A stretch of DNA of 25,606 nt from an uncultured cyanobacterium (GTDB lineage: Bacteria; Cyanobacteriota; Cyanobacteriia; Cyanobacteriales; Chroococcidiopsidaceae), in the NCBI GenBank assembly GCA_946221495.1, contig CAMIFA010000063.1, forward strand, positions 1 through 25,606, read 5' to 3'. A program made the position numbers and the translations under genes. Numbering within the stretch: position 1 is the first letter of the stretch; each line of letters opens with the position of its first letter. Below, in pieces: positions 15,188 to 24,087 of the stretch. The notes beneath the pieces are model-generated. The model searched no databases, was not told the origin of the DNA, and was given only the letters and a program-made list of their open reading frames with translations.

Positions 15188-15762
15188 TGAACTACCTTGC
15201 ACATTTATTTTTAGCTGATGATACACCAGAATCATTGATAGGCAATCTTTTAGGTGATTTTGTTAAAGGGAGGGCAAAGGAACAATACTCAAACTTTATT
15301 CAAAGAGGCATAGAACTACATCGAAAAGTTGACTTTTATACAGATTCTCATCAGGTAGTGCGAAATGCCAAACAACTTGTATCTTTGCCAAGAAGAAGAT
15401 ATGCAGGGATTTTACTAGATATGTTTTATGACCATTTCCTTGCTAATCACTGGCAGGACTACAGTCAAACTAAACTTAACAACTTTACTGAAAAAGTATA
15501 TGCTGTATTATTACAAAATCAAACAATTTTACCTGATAAACTTAGGATAATTTTGCCGCTAATAATTGGGCAAGATTTACTTGGTTCTTATCAAGAAATA
15601 GATGGTATTGATCGAGCGCTGAAGCGAATAGCGCCTAGATTAAGAAATGGGGAGATATTTGCAAGTGGGATTGAAGAGTTGCAAGCTCACTACAAAGAAT
15701 TTGATCTAAGCTTTCAGGATTTCTTTCCTGATTTAGTAAGGTATGTAAGAGCGCAAAGATAG
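15187..15762 (+). CDS. Acyl carrier protein phosphodiesterase-like (DUF479/AcpH family)
   Basis: A 191-residue protein whose start MNYLAHLFLADDTPESLIGN and following GDFVKG, GIELHRKVDFYTDSH and DMFYDHFLANHW are typical of AcpH-family proteins. AcpH removes 4'-phosphopantetheine from acyl carrier protein; the HD-like His/Asp residues (H6, D24, H45, D49, D79, H83) that would bind metal are present. Homologues in cyanobacteria have been shown to act on ACP in some species, but activity here is inferred. The start shares one base with the dnaJ stop, so it is translationally coupled to dnaJ. Codon use becomes more AT-rich than in dnaK3. Confidence 0.85.
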   Translation: MNYLAHLFLADDTPESLIGNLLGDFVKGRAKEQYSNFIQRGIELHRKVDFYTDSHQVVRNAKQLVSLPRRRYAGILLDMFYDHFLANHWQDYSQTKLNNFTEKVYAVLLQNQTILPDKLRIILPLIIGQDLLGSYQEIDGIDRALKRIAPRLRNGEIFASGIEELQAHYKEFDLSFQDFFPDLVRYVRAQR

Positions 15763-15813
15763 GATTAAAATAAATATTGCTTAAAGTAATAAGAAAATTT
15801 AGAAGTAATCCAA

Positions 15814-16362
15814 TTGTCATCTGCAAAAAATGAAATCATCGAAATTGTTGAATATGATTCTAAATGGACTGTTGCTTACCAGCAAGAAAAAGAGCTAATT
15901 ACCGCAACACTAAAGCAAGAAATTATTGATATTCAACATATTGGTAGCACCTCTGTACCTGGCTTAAGTGCAAAACCAATAATTGATATTTTAGTTGCAG
16001 TTAATAAACTAAATGCTGCGGAAACATACTCTAGTCAGCTACAAACAATTGATTACCAGTACATATATTACGCAGAAAATGTTGATCGCTTGTTTTTCCG
16101 CAAAGGCACTCCGCGTACTCATCATCTGCATATAGTGGAGTACGATAGCTGGACATATTGGCGACATATTTTGTTTCGTGACTATTTAATCGCGCATCCT
16201 CAAACAGCACAGCAGTACGAACAATTAAAGCGAGAAATGGCGATTAAGTTCAAAACAGATAGGAATGCTTATGCAGAAAGTAAAACCCAATTTATTCAAT
16301 CAATCGTCGCCTTAGCTTTAGTAGAACCCAGAGATTGCCCTGTCAGACCTGTACCAGACTGA
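15814..16362 (+). CDS. GrpB family protein (UPF0157, nucleotidyltransferase fold)
   Basis: A 182-residue protein starting at TTG, with AGAAG eight bases upstream and an in-frame stop shortly before, so no ATG start is possible near the N-terminus. The hallmark block IQHIGSTSVPGLSAKPIIDILVAV lies at residues 40-65 (given here in parts: HIGSTSVPGL, then KPIIDILV), followed by RTHHLHIVEYDS and a helical C-terminal half. The fold is nucleotidyltransferase-like; GrpB-type proteins have poorly known function, and the best-known link is fusion to CoaE dephospho-CoA kinase in actinobacteria. Nothing in this context ties it to CoA. Not related to the GrpE chaperone factor. Confidence 0.88.
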   Translation: MSSAKNEIIEIVEYDSKWTVAYQQEKELITATLKQEIIDIQHIGSTSVPGLSAKPIIDILVAVNKLNAAETYSSQLQTIDYQYIYYAENVDRLFFRKGTPRTHHLHIVEYDSWTYWRHILFRDYLIAHPQTAQQYEQLKREMAIKFKTDRNAYAESKTQFIQSIVALALVEPRDCPVRPVPD

Positions 16363-16404
16363 TAGGATTGATATGAGGTAAGACAAGCTCTTAATTATGC
16401 AATT

Positions 16405-16884
16405 ATGACTTTAAGCAATGTCCGCGACCTGTATCAACAGGTAATTTTAGAACACTACAAAAAGCCAAAACATAAGGGCAAAACAGATCCAGTACATCGG
16501 CAGCAACGGGGACATAACCCGTCTTGTGGGGATACGATTGAATTAACAGTGCAGCTAAATGATACAGGCGATCGCATTGAGGACGTAAAGTTTGAAGGCG
16601 AAGGCTGCGCGATCGCTATGGCTTCTGCTGATTTGATGGCAGGTGCTTTGCGCGGTAAGGAAGTTAAAGAAGCCCTGGCTATGGTACAACGCTTTCAAAG
16701 CATGATGAAGGGACAAGACGAGTTTCCTAAAGAACTGCGGAAGCTAAACGTGATGGCAGGAGTTGCTCAATTTCCTGTACGAATTAAATGTGCTAATCTC
16801 ACTTGGCACACATTAAAAGCTGCTTTAGAATCACCCAACAATTCCGATGTTGGGTTTATTAGTAACGAAAAAGAAGAAGCCTAA
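16405..16884 (+). CDS. sufU: SufU-like iron-sulfur cluster assembly protein (IscU/NifU N-terminal fold)
   Basis: A 159-residue protein with the three ligand cysteines of the family: C41 in NPSCGD, C68 in GEGCAIA and C129 in RIKCANLTWH, plus D43. The spacing between the second and third Cys (with the insertion EVKEALAMVQRFQSMM) is that of SufU rather than IscU. SufU binds zinc and takes sulfur from the SufS desulfurase; in cyanobacteria, where the SufBCDS system is the main pathway, this protein is an accessory or alternative scaffold. No suf gene is nearby. Ycf51 follows after 3 bases, so the two are likely co-transcribed. Confidence 0.9.
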   Translation: MTLSNVRDLYQQVILEHYKKPKHKGKTDPVHRQQRGHNPSCGDTIELTVQLNDTGDRIEDVKFEGEGCAIAMASADLMAGALRGKEVKEALAMVQRFQSMMKGQDEFPKELRKLNVMAGVAQFPVRIKCANLTWHTLKAALESPNNSDVGFISNEKEEA

Positions 16885-16887
16885 TTT

Positions 16888-17406
16888 ATGCTAACCACTG
16901 CTGATTTTTTAAAGATAACCCAATGGGCGGGGATTACTACTCTTGTTTTTGCAGCCTTAACTGTTCTAAGTTTTCTTTTAAAATGGGGGATAAAATTCCG
17001 GCTAGTCGGCGCTACCGGATTCTTAGGAGTAGTGACAGCTGGGTTATTTGCTCTTAGCTTAGTACCCTTAACTCGTACCGTAATTCCAGGTGCAGTCAAG
17101 TTTGCGCGTGTTTACGACAACGGCGCAACCCAAGCAGTAATTGCTGTTACACCCCAAATTACTCAATCAGAACTGTCGGATACGCTAAAACAAGCTGCTA
17201 GTAATCTATACTCTTTCGGTCGCTTAGGTCAAAATGAAGGTACTCTGACAATTCGGGCGCGGACAATTATTCATCCTCAACCCGGAATGTCAACGCCGCT
17301 TTATTTAGGTAAGGTAGTGCGATCGCTGGAAAAGCGCGACGATGACAAAATGGCAATTGAAATTTTCTCGGAAAATATCGCTCAACTACCAAAGCCGTCT
17401 GCCTGA
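16888..17406 (+). CDS. Ycf51 family membrane protein
   Basis: A 172-residue protein of the Ycf51 (DUF2518) family, conserved in cyanobacteria and some plastid genomes, with no established function. Two hydrophobic segments at about residues 13-33 and 42-64 anchor it; the remainder is a soluble domain with AVIAVTPQITQSELSDTLKQ and SLYSFGR-like features (NLYSFGRLGQNEGTLTIRAR). It starts 3 bases after the sufU-like stop and precedes the dehydrogenase gene by 22 bases. Confidence 0.88.
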   Translation: MLTTADFLKITQWAGITTLVFAALTVLSFLLKWGIKFRLVGATGFLGVVTAGLFALSLVPLTRTVIPGAVKFARVYDNGATQAVIAVTPQITQSELSDTLKQAASNLYSFGRLGQNEGTLTIRARTIIHPQPGMSTPLYLGKVVRSLEKRDDDKMAIEIFSENIAQLPKPSA

Positions 17407-17428
17407 TTTGATATACACTTAGCATCAG

Positions 17429-18568
17429 ATGAATCAAGCTACACCCACTGTAATATCTCTTGTTGCTCCTGCACAAGTAATTCGCGGTTCTCAGATATGG
17501 GAACAAGCGGGAGTTGCGATCGCACGTCTGGGTAATCGTCCTTTAATTGTTGGCGGACAACGCACTCTTAATATTGCGCCACTGCAACAATTTCAACAGC
17601 AGCAACTACAGTTTAGGCAAGCTAGTTACGGCGCTGATTGTAGTGAAGCCGGATTAGCATCTTTGCGAGAAGCAGTTAAGGCACATGAAGCTGATTTAAT
17701 TATTGGTGTCGGTGGTGGCAAAGCGCTTGATGCGGCGAAATTATTGGCTTACCAATGTAATCTTCCGGTTGTGACAATTCCCACATCGGCTGCTACCTGC
17801 GCGGCTTGGACAGCGCTTTCTAATGTTTATTCCGACGCGGGAGCATTTTTGTATGATGTTAGTCTGGAACGCTGTCCGGATCTATTAATACTTGATTACG
17901 ACTTGATTGCGACTGCACCACAACACACATTAATTGCCGGAATTGGAGATGCGATCGCTAAATGGTACGAAGCTTCTGTAAGTAGCGGACACTCAGAGCA
18001 AACTTTGATTGTTGCCGCAGTCCAACAAGCAAGAGTTCTACGAGATATTTTATTCCAAAAATCAGCTGCTGCACTTCAAGAACCAGGTAGCGCTGTTTGG
18101 CGAGAAGTTGTGGATGCAACAATTTTACTAGCTGGGGTAATTGGGGGACTGGGAGGCGCTCAATGTCGCACAGTAGCAGCTCATGCTGTTCATAATGGCT
18201 TAACTCATTTGCCAATCCACAGCAGCATACACGGTGCAAAAGTCGCTTATGGAATTTTGGTACAGCTACGTTTAGAAGAAATGGTACAAGGAAATAATCT
18301 TGCAGCTACTGCACGGCAGCAGTTGTTAAAGTTTTACACTCAAATTGGACTGCCTTTAACACTGAGCGATTTAGGATTAGGCAACATCACTTTGACACAG
18401 TTGCAGCAAGCAGCTGAAATTGCTGTAGCTCCTAATTCTGACATTCATCGGTTGCCGTTTAAAGTTGGATCTGAGCAATTAATGGCGGCGATGGTTTCAA
18501 CTACTGCTCCTAGTAATGGTAATCTTACTGGATCTCCAAGAGCGATAAATGATGAGGTTAGGCAATGA
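17429..18568 (+). CDS. Iron-containing alcohol dehydrogenase / glycerol dehydrogenase-fold protein
   Basis: A 379-residue member of the type III (dehydroquinate synthase-like) dehydrogenases. NAD(P) is bound by VGGGKALDAAK (residues 94-104), and the metal site is seen as D174 (GIGDAIAKWYE), H252 or H255 (AAHAVHNGL) and H268 (SSIHGAKVAYG), the pattern of glycerol dehydrogenase. The substrate is unknown; many cyanobacterial members annotated as glycerol dehydrogenase have not been tested. The stop TGA overlaps the start of the aminotransferase as ATGA, indicating tight coupling and a possibly shared pathway in which a carbonyl or alcohol is linked to an amine. Confidence 0.9.
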   Translation: MNQATPTVISLVAPAQVIRGSQIWEQAGVAIARLGNRPLIVGGQRTLNIAPLQQFQQQQLQFRQASYGADCSEAGLASLREAVKAHEADLIIGVGGGKALDAAKLLAYQCNLPVVTIPTSAATCAAWTALSNVYSDAGAFLYDVSLERCPDLLILDYDLIATAPQHTLIAGIGDAIAKWYEASVSSGHSEQTLIVAAVQQARVLRDILFQKSAAALQEPGSAVWREVVDATILLAGVIGGLGGAQCRTVAAHAVHNGLTHLPIHSSIHGAKVAYGILVQLRLEEMVQGNNLAATARQQLLKFYTQIGLPLTLSDLGLGNITLTQLQQAAEIAVAPNSDIHRLPFKVGSEQLMAAMVSTTAPSNGNLTGSPRAINDEVRQ

Positions 18569-19746
18569 GTCTGGATTGGATTAGTCCAGCCGAGCGCATT
18601 CAAGCGTTACCGCCGTATGTATTTGCACGTCTTGACGAACTAAAAGCACGAGCGCGGGAACAAGGGTTAGACTTAATTGATTTAGGTATGGGGAATCCTG
18701 ACGGCGCAACACCCCAGCCTGTAGTAGAAGCAGCGATCGCCGCTTTACAAAATGAGGCAAATCACGGCTATCCACCGTTTGAAGGTACTGCTAGTTTCCG
18801 CCATGCGATTACTAAGTGGTATCGCCGCCGCTACGATGTTGAACTAAATCCCGATAGCGAAGCTTTACCCTTGCTAGGTTCTAAAGAAGGACTGACGCAT
18901 TTAGCGATCGCTTATATTAATCCTGGTGATTTAGTTTTAGTTCCAAGTCCCGCTTATCCGGCGCATTTTCGCGGTCCCTTAATTGCGGGTGGTAAAGTTC
19001 ATAGTTTAATCCTCAAGCCTGAGAACAACTGGATTATTGATTTAGCAGCAATTCCTGATGCTGTTGCTCAACAAGCAAAGATTCTCTATTTTAATTATCC
19101 GAGTAACCCTACAGCTGCGACTGCACCCCGCGAATTTTTTGAAGATATTGTTGCTTTTGCACGTAAATACGAAATTTTACTCGTTCATGACTTGTGTTAT
19201 GCAGAGTTAGCCTTTGATGGCTATCAACCAACTAGCTTATTAGAAATTCCTGGCGCAAAAGAAATTGGCGTTGAGTTCCATACTTTGTCTAAAACTTATA
19301 ATATGGCAGGGTGGCGCGTTGGGTTTGTTGTCGGCAATCGCCATATTATTCAAGGATTGCGGACGCTAAAAACAAATTTAGATTATGGCATTTTTGCGGC
19401 TCTGCAATCAGCAGCTGAAACAGCATTGCAGCTACCAGATGTTTATCTAGGTAAGGTGCAAACTCGCTACCGTCGTCGCCGTGATTTTCTGATTAATGGT
19501 TTAAATGAGTTAGGTTGGAATATTGCGAAAACAAAAGCTACGATGTATCTTTGGGTTGAGTGTCCACCTGGGATCGGTTCCACAGATTTTGCTCTTTCTG
19601 TTTTGCAGCAAACTGGAGTAGTTGTAACTCCTGGTAATGCTTTTGGGATTGCTGGCGAAGGGTATGTGCGGATTAGTTTAATTGCCGAGTGCGATCGCCT
19701 GCAAGAAGTTCTCCACCGTTTCAAGCAAGCTAATATTAGGTACTAG
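18565..19746 (+). CDS. Class I/II PLP aminotransferase (aspartate / LL-diaminopimelate aminotransferase-like)
   Basis: A 393-residue fold-type I aminotransferase. Visible motifs are GMGNPDG (41-47), NHGYPPFEG (66-74), YFNYPSNPT (175-183) with the conserved Asn, VHDLCYAEL with PLP-contacting D209 and Y212, the Schiff-base lysine K243 in LSKTYNMAGWRVG, and the C-terminal carboxylate-binding Arg in GYVRISL. It resembles the large group annotated as aspartate or LL-diaminopimelate aminotransferase, whose amino donor cannot be predicted from motifs. It is translationally coupled to the dehydrogenase before it and converges on the MscS gene. Confidence 0.92.
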   Translation: MSLDWISPAERIQALPPYVFARLDELKARAREQGLDLIDLGMGNPDGATPQPVVEAAIAALQNEANHGYPPFEGTASFRHAITKWYRRRYDVELNPDSEALPLLGSKEGLTHLAIAYINPGDLVLVPSPAYPAHFRGPLIAGGKVHSLILKPENNWIIDLAAIPDAVAQQAKILYFNYPSNPTAATAPREFFEDIVAFARKYEILLVHDLCYAELAFDGYQPTSLLEIPGAKEIGVEFHTLSKTYNMAGWRVGFVVGNRHIIQGLRTLKTNLDYGIFAALQSAAETALQLPDVYLGKVQTRYRRRRDFLINGLNELGWNIAKTKATMYLWVECPPGIGSTDFALSVLQQTGVVVTPGNAFGIAGEGYVRISLIAECDRLQEVLHRFKQANIRY

Positions 19747-19778
19747 AACTGAAATCCTAAGTTCTTGCTTGGAACAAT

Positions 19779-20666
19779 CTAGTTGTCGGCATCAATACCT
19801 GCTGAGGTAGGAAAACCGTCCCCATCTTGTTGGTTGTAGTAGTAGAGTGTGCGAATTGGGTAGGGAATAGAAATGTTAGCTTGTTCGCAAGCTTCTTTAA
19901 GAGCGATAATTACCTTAGTTCTAGTTTGGCGTACCTGTACTTTCTGTGGCAATGTCCAGTAGCGTACCATCAAATCAATCGAACTATCACCAAAACTAAC
20001 TGCATCTACCTCTGGTGTCGGAGCTGGTAAAACTCCTTTTACCGTAGTTAAGGTTTTCAGCAAAACTTGGATAGCACGAGGCAAATCTGTATTATAGTCA
20101 ACACCTAAAGCCAAATCAGTACGGCGGTGAGCCATAGCTGTAAGCACTTGGACTGGACTAGTAAATACAATCGCATTCGGGATAATAATTCGCTCTCCTT
20201 GATAAGTTTTAATTTGAGTAGAGCGAATCGTAATATCTTCAATAGTCCCTTCAAATTTATCTACAATTACTTGATCGCCTAAACGAAATGGCTCGTTTAA
20301 TAACAGCAGCACTCCTGCTAAAAAATTCTTAAAAATATCTTGGAAGGCAAAGCCAATAGCAACTGAACCTAAACCTAACAAACCAATGATGTCTCCTAGT
20401 CCTAAATCTGGAAAAGCAATTACACTGGCAAATAAGATTCCTGCTACCCAAGTTGCCACGTAACTTATTTGAATTAGCAGCGATCGCAGAGATTGACTTT
20501 TAAGCATCCGTCTACCAGCAACCGCAGCCATTCTGCGAGTCAGGTTAGCTGCGTACCGTGTTAACAAAAGAATAGCGATCGCTACCAATATTGCTGGAAT
20601 CGCTTCAATGCTATTACCAAATATTCGTAACAAACTGGATCTAATTTCTTGCAGCAAATCCTTCAT
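19779..20666 (-). CDS. Small-conductance mechanosensitive channel, MscS family
   Basis: A 295-residue channel protein. Membrane segments lie at about residues 22-38, 62-84 and 91-121; the third is the Gly/Ala-rich pore helix (LLGLGSVAIGFAFQDIFKNFLAG) followed at once by NEPFRLGDQVIV and the beta domain with GTIEDITIRSTQIKTYQGERIIIPNAIV, all typical of MscS. It would release solutes under hypo-osmotic shock. The C-terminal alpha/beta part ends normally for the family. It is a single gene, convergent with the aminotransferase (32 bases between stops). Confidence 0.93.
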   Translation of the reverse strand: MKDLLQEIRSSLLRIFGNSIEAIPAILVAIAILLLTRYAANLTRRMAAVAGRRMLKSQSLRSLLIQISYVATWVAGILFASVIAFPDLGLGDIIGLLGLGSVAIGFAFQDIFKNFLAGVLLLLNEPFRLGDQVIVDKFEGTIEDITIRSTQIKTYQGERIIIPNAIVFTSPVQVLTAMAHRRTDLALGVDYNTDLPRAIQVLLKTLTTVKGVLPAPTPEVDAVSFGDSSIDLMVRYWTLPQKVQVRQTRTKVIIALKEACEQANISIPYPIRTLYYYNQQDGDGFPTSAGIDADN

Positions 20667-21159
20667 GGGTTAAATATCGAATAAATGTGATTTTATGTAT
20701 GTTGATCATAAAAATTTTACTCTAAATTGTTTCTTGTTAAATATTAACTCTTTTACTTATATTTAATCTAATGTCAAATTTTTACTTAAAGATAGTTGAT
20801 TAGGTTTTTTAATTTTTATTTTCCAGCTTTTATTTTTACATCGTCTACTTTTTTAAAATACAGAGTACAAACTAAAATTTTTGTTCCTTTTTTGAATTTT
20901 AAACTAATAAAAATTGATTGAGTAAATATCAGTTATAAATAAAATATTTCGCTCAGATAAATAAGAATATCAAATAATATTTTTCTATTTATTCTCACTA
21001 TTTGTTACTACTTAAGGGTGTACCTAGCATTAGCGTGACGCTCCTTCTGAAACTGCTGCACGTCTAAGATTAATTACACTTGGTGGCTCAGGAATTACAA
21101 TGATAACTGCAATAACAATTAAATAAAAACTTGGTTCTTAGCATAATTCAAGCTTAACG
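20667..21159. other. AT-rich intergenic spacer
   Basis: A 493-base gap between the divergent MscS and carotenoid oxygenase genes. Bases 20690-21000 are extremely rich in A and T with no coding frame of note. From about 21010 to 21105 composition becomes mixed; one minus-strand frame is open for about 33 codons (AVIIVIPEPPSVINLRR) but has no start codon. Promoters for both flanking genes must lie here; I cannot place them. Confidence 0.55.
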
Positions 21160-22584
21160 ATGCATACAACTATCAAAAAGTCAATTAATTGGGCAAAAGT
21201 AATCGCCCAACCTGCAACAGAATTTCCTGCTACTGCTTTACCCGTTCTTTCTGGGGCAATTCCCGCAGCTTTACGCGGTACACTCTACCGCAATGGTCCT
21301 GCGCGGTTAGAACGCGGTGGTATGCCTGTGGGACATTGGTTTGATGGCGATGGCGCAATCTTAGCAGTGCATTTTACGGGGGGATCAAAAGCAACAGGCT
21401 TATATCGCTACGTGCAAACAGACGGCTACCAAGAAGAAGCAGCAGCAAATCAACTGCTTTACGGCAACTATGGCATGACTGCACCAGGAGCAATCTGGAA
21501 TCAATGGCGCAAACCAATCAAGAACGTAGCTAATACTTCCGTGTTGGCATTACCAGATAAACTATTGGCACTGTGGGAAGGTGGCAAGCCTTATGCACTG
21601 AATTTGGAAACGCTGGAAACTTGGGGACAGGATGATTTGGGAGGACTTCAGGCAACTTTACCTTATTCTGCTCATCCAAAACGCGATCGCCTCACAGGAG
21701 ATATTTTTAACTTTGGCATTAGCCCTGGACTCAATGCAACGTTGAATATCTATAAAAGCGATGCAACAGGCAAAATTAAGCAAAAAACCGCAGTCACCCT
21801 AGATGGTGTACCTCTAGTACATGATTTTGTCTTAGCAGGGCAGTATTTAGTATTTTTCGTGTCTCCAGTACGGCTGAATGCACTGCCCTTGCTAGTAGGA
21901 TTGAGTAATTATAGTGATTGCCTAGAGTGGCAGCCAAGTAAGGGAACTCAATTTTTAGTTTTTGATCGCGAAACACTATCCCTCGTTAGTCGCGGTGAGA
22001 CTGAACCTTGGTATCAGTGGCATTTCGCCAACGGGTATGTAGATGCTAGCGGTGCAGTAATTGTCGATGTCGTGCGCTACGAAGACTTTAAAACTAATCA
22101 GTATCTTAAGGAAGTAGCAACTGGAGAAACCCACACTCCTAGTAGAAGTACACTATGGCGAGTAAACCTTGATCCTGTAGCTGGCAAAGTAACCTCAATC
22201 CAAGAAATTTTAGATCAACATTGTGAATTTCCAACTGTGCCACAGCAATCTGTAGGGCAAACTTCGCGCCACACCTACTTGTCGGTACACAGACAAGGCG
22301 TGGATGTTAGTAAAGAGATGTTTGGGGCGATCGCGCGTTTCGATCATCAAACCGAAACTCTGACAACCGCAGACTTAGGCGATCGCTACCCAATGGAACC
22401 AATTTATGCACCTGATCCCCAAAATCCTGAACACGGTTGGATCGTGACGGTTGTCTATGATGGCAATTTTGATAAAAGTGAAGTTTGGGTGTTTGATAGC
22501 GATCGCCTAGATGAGTCACCTGTTTGCACATTAGGATTACCCAGCGTCATTCCTATGGGTTTTCATGGCACATGGAGTGCGTAA
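21160..22584 (+). CDS. Carotenoid cleavage oxygenase, apocarotenoid-15,15'-oxygenase type
   Basis: A 474-residue member of the RPE65/carotenoid oxygenase family, which cleaves apocarotenals at the 15,15' bond to give retinal. The four iron-binding histidines of the seven-blade propeller are present at H172 (SAHPKRD), H221 (LVHDFVL), H288 (YQWHFANGY) and H469 (GFHGTW), with spacing close to the Synechocystis enzyme (490 residues). Family blocks include RNGPARLERGG and HWFDGDGAIL. There is no signal peptide. Whether it cuts apocarotenals or full carotenoids cannot be told from these residues. hemJ follows after 101 bases. Confidence 0.92.
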   Translation: MHTTIKKSINWAKVIAQPATEFPATALPVLSGAIPAALRGTLYRNGPARLERGGMPVGHWFDGDGAILAVHFTGGSKATGLYRYVQTDGYQEEAAANQLLYGNYGMTAPGAIWNQWRKPIKNVANTSVLALPDKLLALWEGGKPYALNLETLETWGQDDLGGLQATLPYSAHPKRDRLTGDIFNFGISPGLNATLNIYKSDATGKIKQKTAVTLDGVPLVHDFVLAGQYLVFFVSPVRLNALPLLVGLSNYSDCLEWQPSKGTQFLVFDRETLSLVSRGETEPWYQWHFANGYVDASGAVIVDVVRYEDFKTNQYLKEVATGETHTPSRSTLWRVNLDPVAGKVTSIQEILDQHCEFPTVPQQSVGQTSRHTYLSVHRQGVDVSKEMFGAIARFDHQTETLTTADLGDRYPMEPIYAPDPQNPEHGWIVTVVYDGNFDKSEVWVFDSDRLDESPVCTLGLPSVIPMGFHGTWSA

Positions 22585-22685
22585 ACTTTGTTATCGACCT
22601 AGATATAGTTGTAAGGCACTTGCAGCACAACTTTGTATCCTAAGTAGATGATGATAAATATCCTATTTAAAGAAAGAGTACAAAC

Positions 22686-23258
22686 ATGGCTTATTATTGG
22701 TTCAAAGCATTTCACCTGATCGGTATAGTTGTCTGGTTTGCGGGCTTATTTTACCTAGTACGTCTTTTCATCTACCACGTCGAAGCGAATGAACAGCCAG
22801 AACCAGCAAGGACGATTCTTAAGAATCAGTATCAGATCATGGAGCAACGGCTGTACAGCATCATCACTACACCAGGAATGTTGGTGACAATAGCAATGGC
22901 AATTGGTTTACTAACTACTGAACCTGATGTTTTAAAACAAGGCTGGCTACACATCAAACTGCTGTTTGTTGCTGCTTTAATTGGCTATCACCATTACTGC
23001 AAAAGGCTGATGAAACAATTAGCAAAAGATGAATGTGGCTGGAGTAGTCAGCAGTTACGGGCATTGAATGAAGCGCCGACTGTATTTTTAGTAGCGATCG
23101 TCTTGTTAGCAATCTTTAAAGACAATTTACCCACAGATATCACCGCTTGGGTAATCTTCGCCATGATTATTGCCATGGCAGCAACTATTCAGCTTTACGC
23201 TAGAAAACGCAGACTGGATAAAGAGAAGTTGGAGATGGCGCAAGTACCGCAGGAATAA
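22686..23258 (+). CDS. hemJ: Protoporphyrinogen IX oxidase HemJ
   Basis: A 190-residue membrane protein of the HemJ (CopD-like, UPF0093) family, which oxidises protoporphyrinogen IX to protoporphyrin IX for heme and chlorophyll in most cyanobacteria. The essential His10 is in YYWFKAFHLIGIVVWFAGLF (residues 3-22), followed by YHVEA, LYSIITTPGM and the LHIKLLFVAALIGYHHY segment, the last two containing other conserved residues. About four membrane helices are predicted, with a charged cytoplasmic tail. A hairpin follows the gene directly. Confidence 0.95.
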   Translation: MAYYWFKAFHLIGIVVWFAGLFYLVRLFIYHVEANEQPEPARTILKNQYQIMEQRLYSIITTPGMLVTIAMAIGLLTTEPDVLKQGWLHIKLLFVAALIGYHHYCKRLMKQLAKDECGWSSQQLRALNEAPTVFLVAIVLLAIFKDNLPTDITAWVIFAMIIAMAATIQLYARKRRLDKEKLEMAQVPQE

Positions 23259-23261
23259 GGT

Positions 23262-23285
23262 TTAGGGTGGGTAATACCCACCTAA
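23262..23285 (+). terminator. Hairpin after hemJ
   Basis: TTAGgGTGGGT and ACCCACCTAA form a 10-bp stem with one bulged G and an AAT loop, starting 4 bases after the hemJ stop. The T content downstream is low (CTTTC). The GTGGGTAATACCCAC core is a common cyanobacterial intergenic palindrome, so this may be a repeat used as a terminator. Confidence 0.55.
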
Positions 23286-23328
23286 CTTTCACCCGTTATC
23301 ATCAGGGTAGATATCTGAGGTAGATTCC

Positions 23329-24015
23329 ATGCTTCTCAATCAGGTGGCTGTTACTCAAGAAATTCCCTTGCTAGAAAATGGCGATCGCTTGACTCGTCCA
23401 GAATTTGAACGCCGTTACACAGCAATGCCTGAAGTGAAGAAAGCCGAATTGATTGAAGGAATTGTCTATATGCCTTCACCTGTAAGGGCGCGTCAACACG
23501 GTCGTCCTCATGCCTTAGTGATGAGTTGGCTGAGTAACTACTGGGCAGCAACCCCTGGTATCGACCTTTGTGATAATACAACAGTTCGTCTAGATTTAGA
23601 TAATGAACCTCAGCCTGATGCTTTACTTCGGATTGAGGGTGGAACATCGCGGATCAGCGAAGATGATTATATCGAAGGCGCACCAGAATTTGTTGCTGAA
23701 ATCGCGGCTAGCAGTGCTTCTAAGGATCTGCATGATAAGTTGAGAGCCTACCGTCGCAACGGTGTACAAGAATATCTTGTCTGGCAGATTTATGAGCAAC
23801 AGCTTAACTGGTTTTCCTTGCAAGCTGGTGAGTATGTGCTGTTAGTTCCCAACGCTCAAGGTGTAATTTGTAGTCAGATATTTCCGGGACTGTGGTTGGC
23901 ATCCAGCGCCCTACTTCAGAATGACCTTGCTGCTGTTCTAACGAGCTTACAACAAGGGTTACAGACAACAGAACACGCTGCTTTTAAGAAACAATTGGCT
24001 GAGATGCAGAGGTAA
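23329..24015 (+). CDS. Uma2 family (DUF820) putative endonuclease
   Basis: A 228-residue member of the DUF820/Uma2 family, greatly expanded in cyanobacteria, with a restriction-endonuclease-like (PD-(D/E)xK) core. Visible parts are an N-terminal TRPEFERRY helix, ELIEGIVYMPSPV, the NEPQPDALL aspartate, and PEFVAEIAASSASKDLHDKLRAYRRNGVQEYLVW, in which E (of VAEIA) and K (of DKLRAY) take the usual active-site places. The ribosome site GAGGT is about ten bases before the ATG. Family members are thought to be linked to mobile DNA, but no role is proven. There is an added C-terminal helix (ALLQNDLAAVLTSLQQGL). Confidence 0.88.
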   Translation: MLLNQVAVTQEIPLLENGDRLTRPEFERRYTAMPEVKKAELIEGIVYMPSPVRARQHGRPHALVMSWLSNYWAATPGIDLCDNTTVRLDLDNEPQPDALLRIEGGTSRISEDDYIEGAPEFVAEIAASSASKDLHDKLRAYRRNGVQEYLVWQIYEQQLNWFSLQAGEYVLLVPNAQGVICSQIFPGLWLASSALLQNDLAAVLTSLQQGLQTTEHAAFKKQLAEMQR

Positions 24016-24087
24016 TAGCTTAGGTAAGATGCGGTACTAGATAAACAAACATAGTTGGCGATCGCTACTCAACTATATACTGTTGCT

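Noticed and set aside
20980..21125. Minus-strand open stretch (AVIIVIPEPPSVINLRR) in the AT-rich spacer
   Set aside because: About 33 codons with no start codon, an immediate upstream stop, and a repeat-like GCGTGACGC core; not supportable as a gene.
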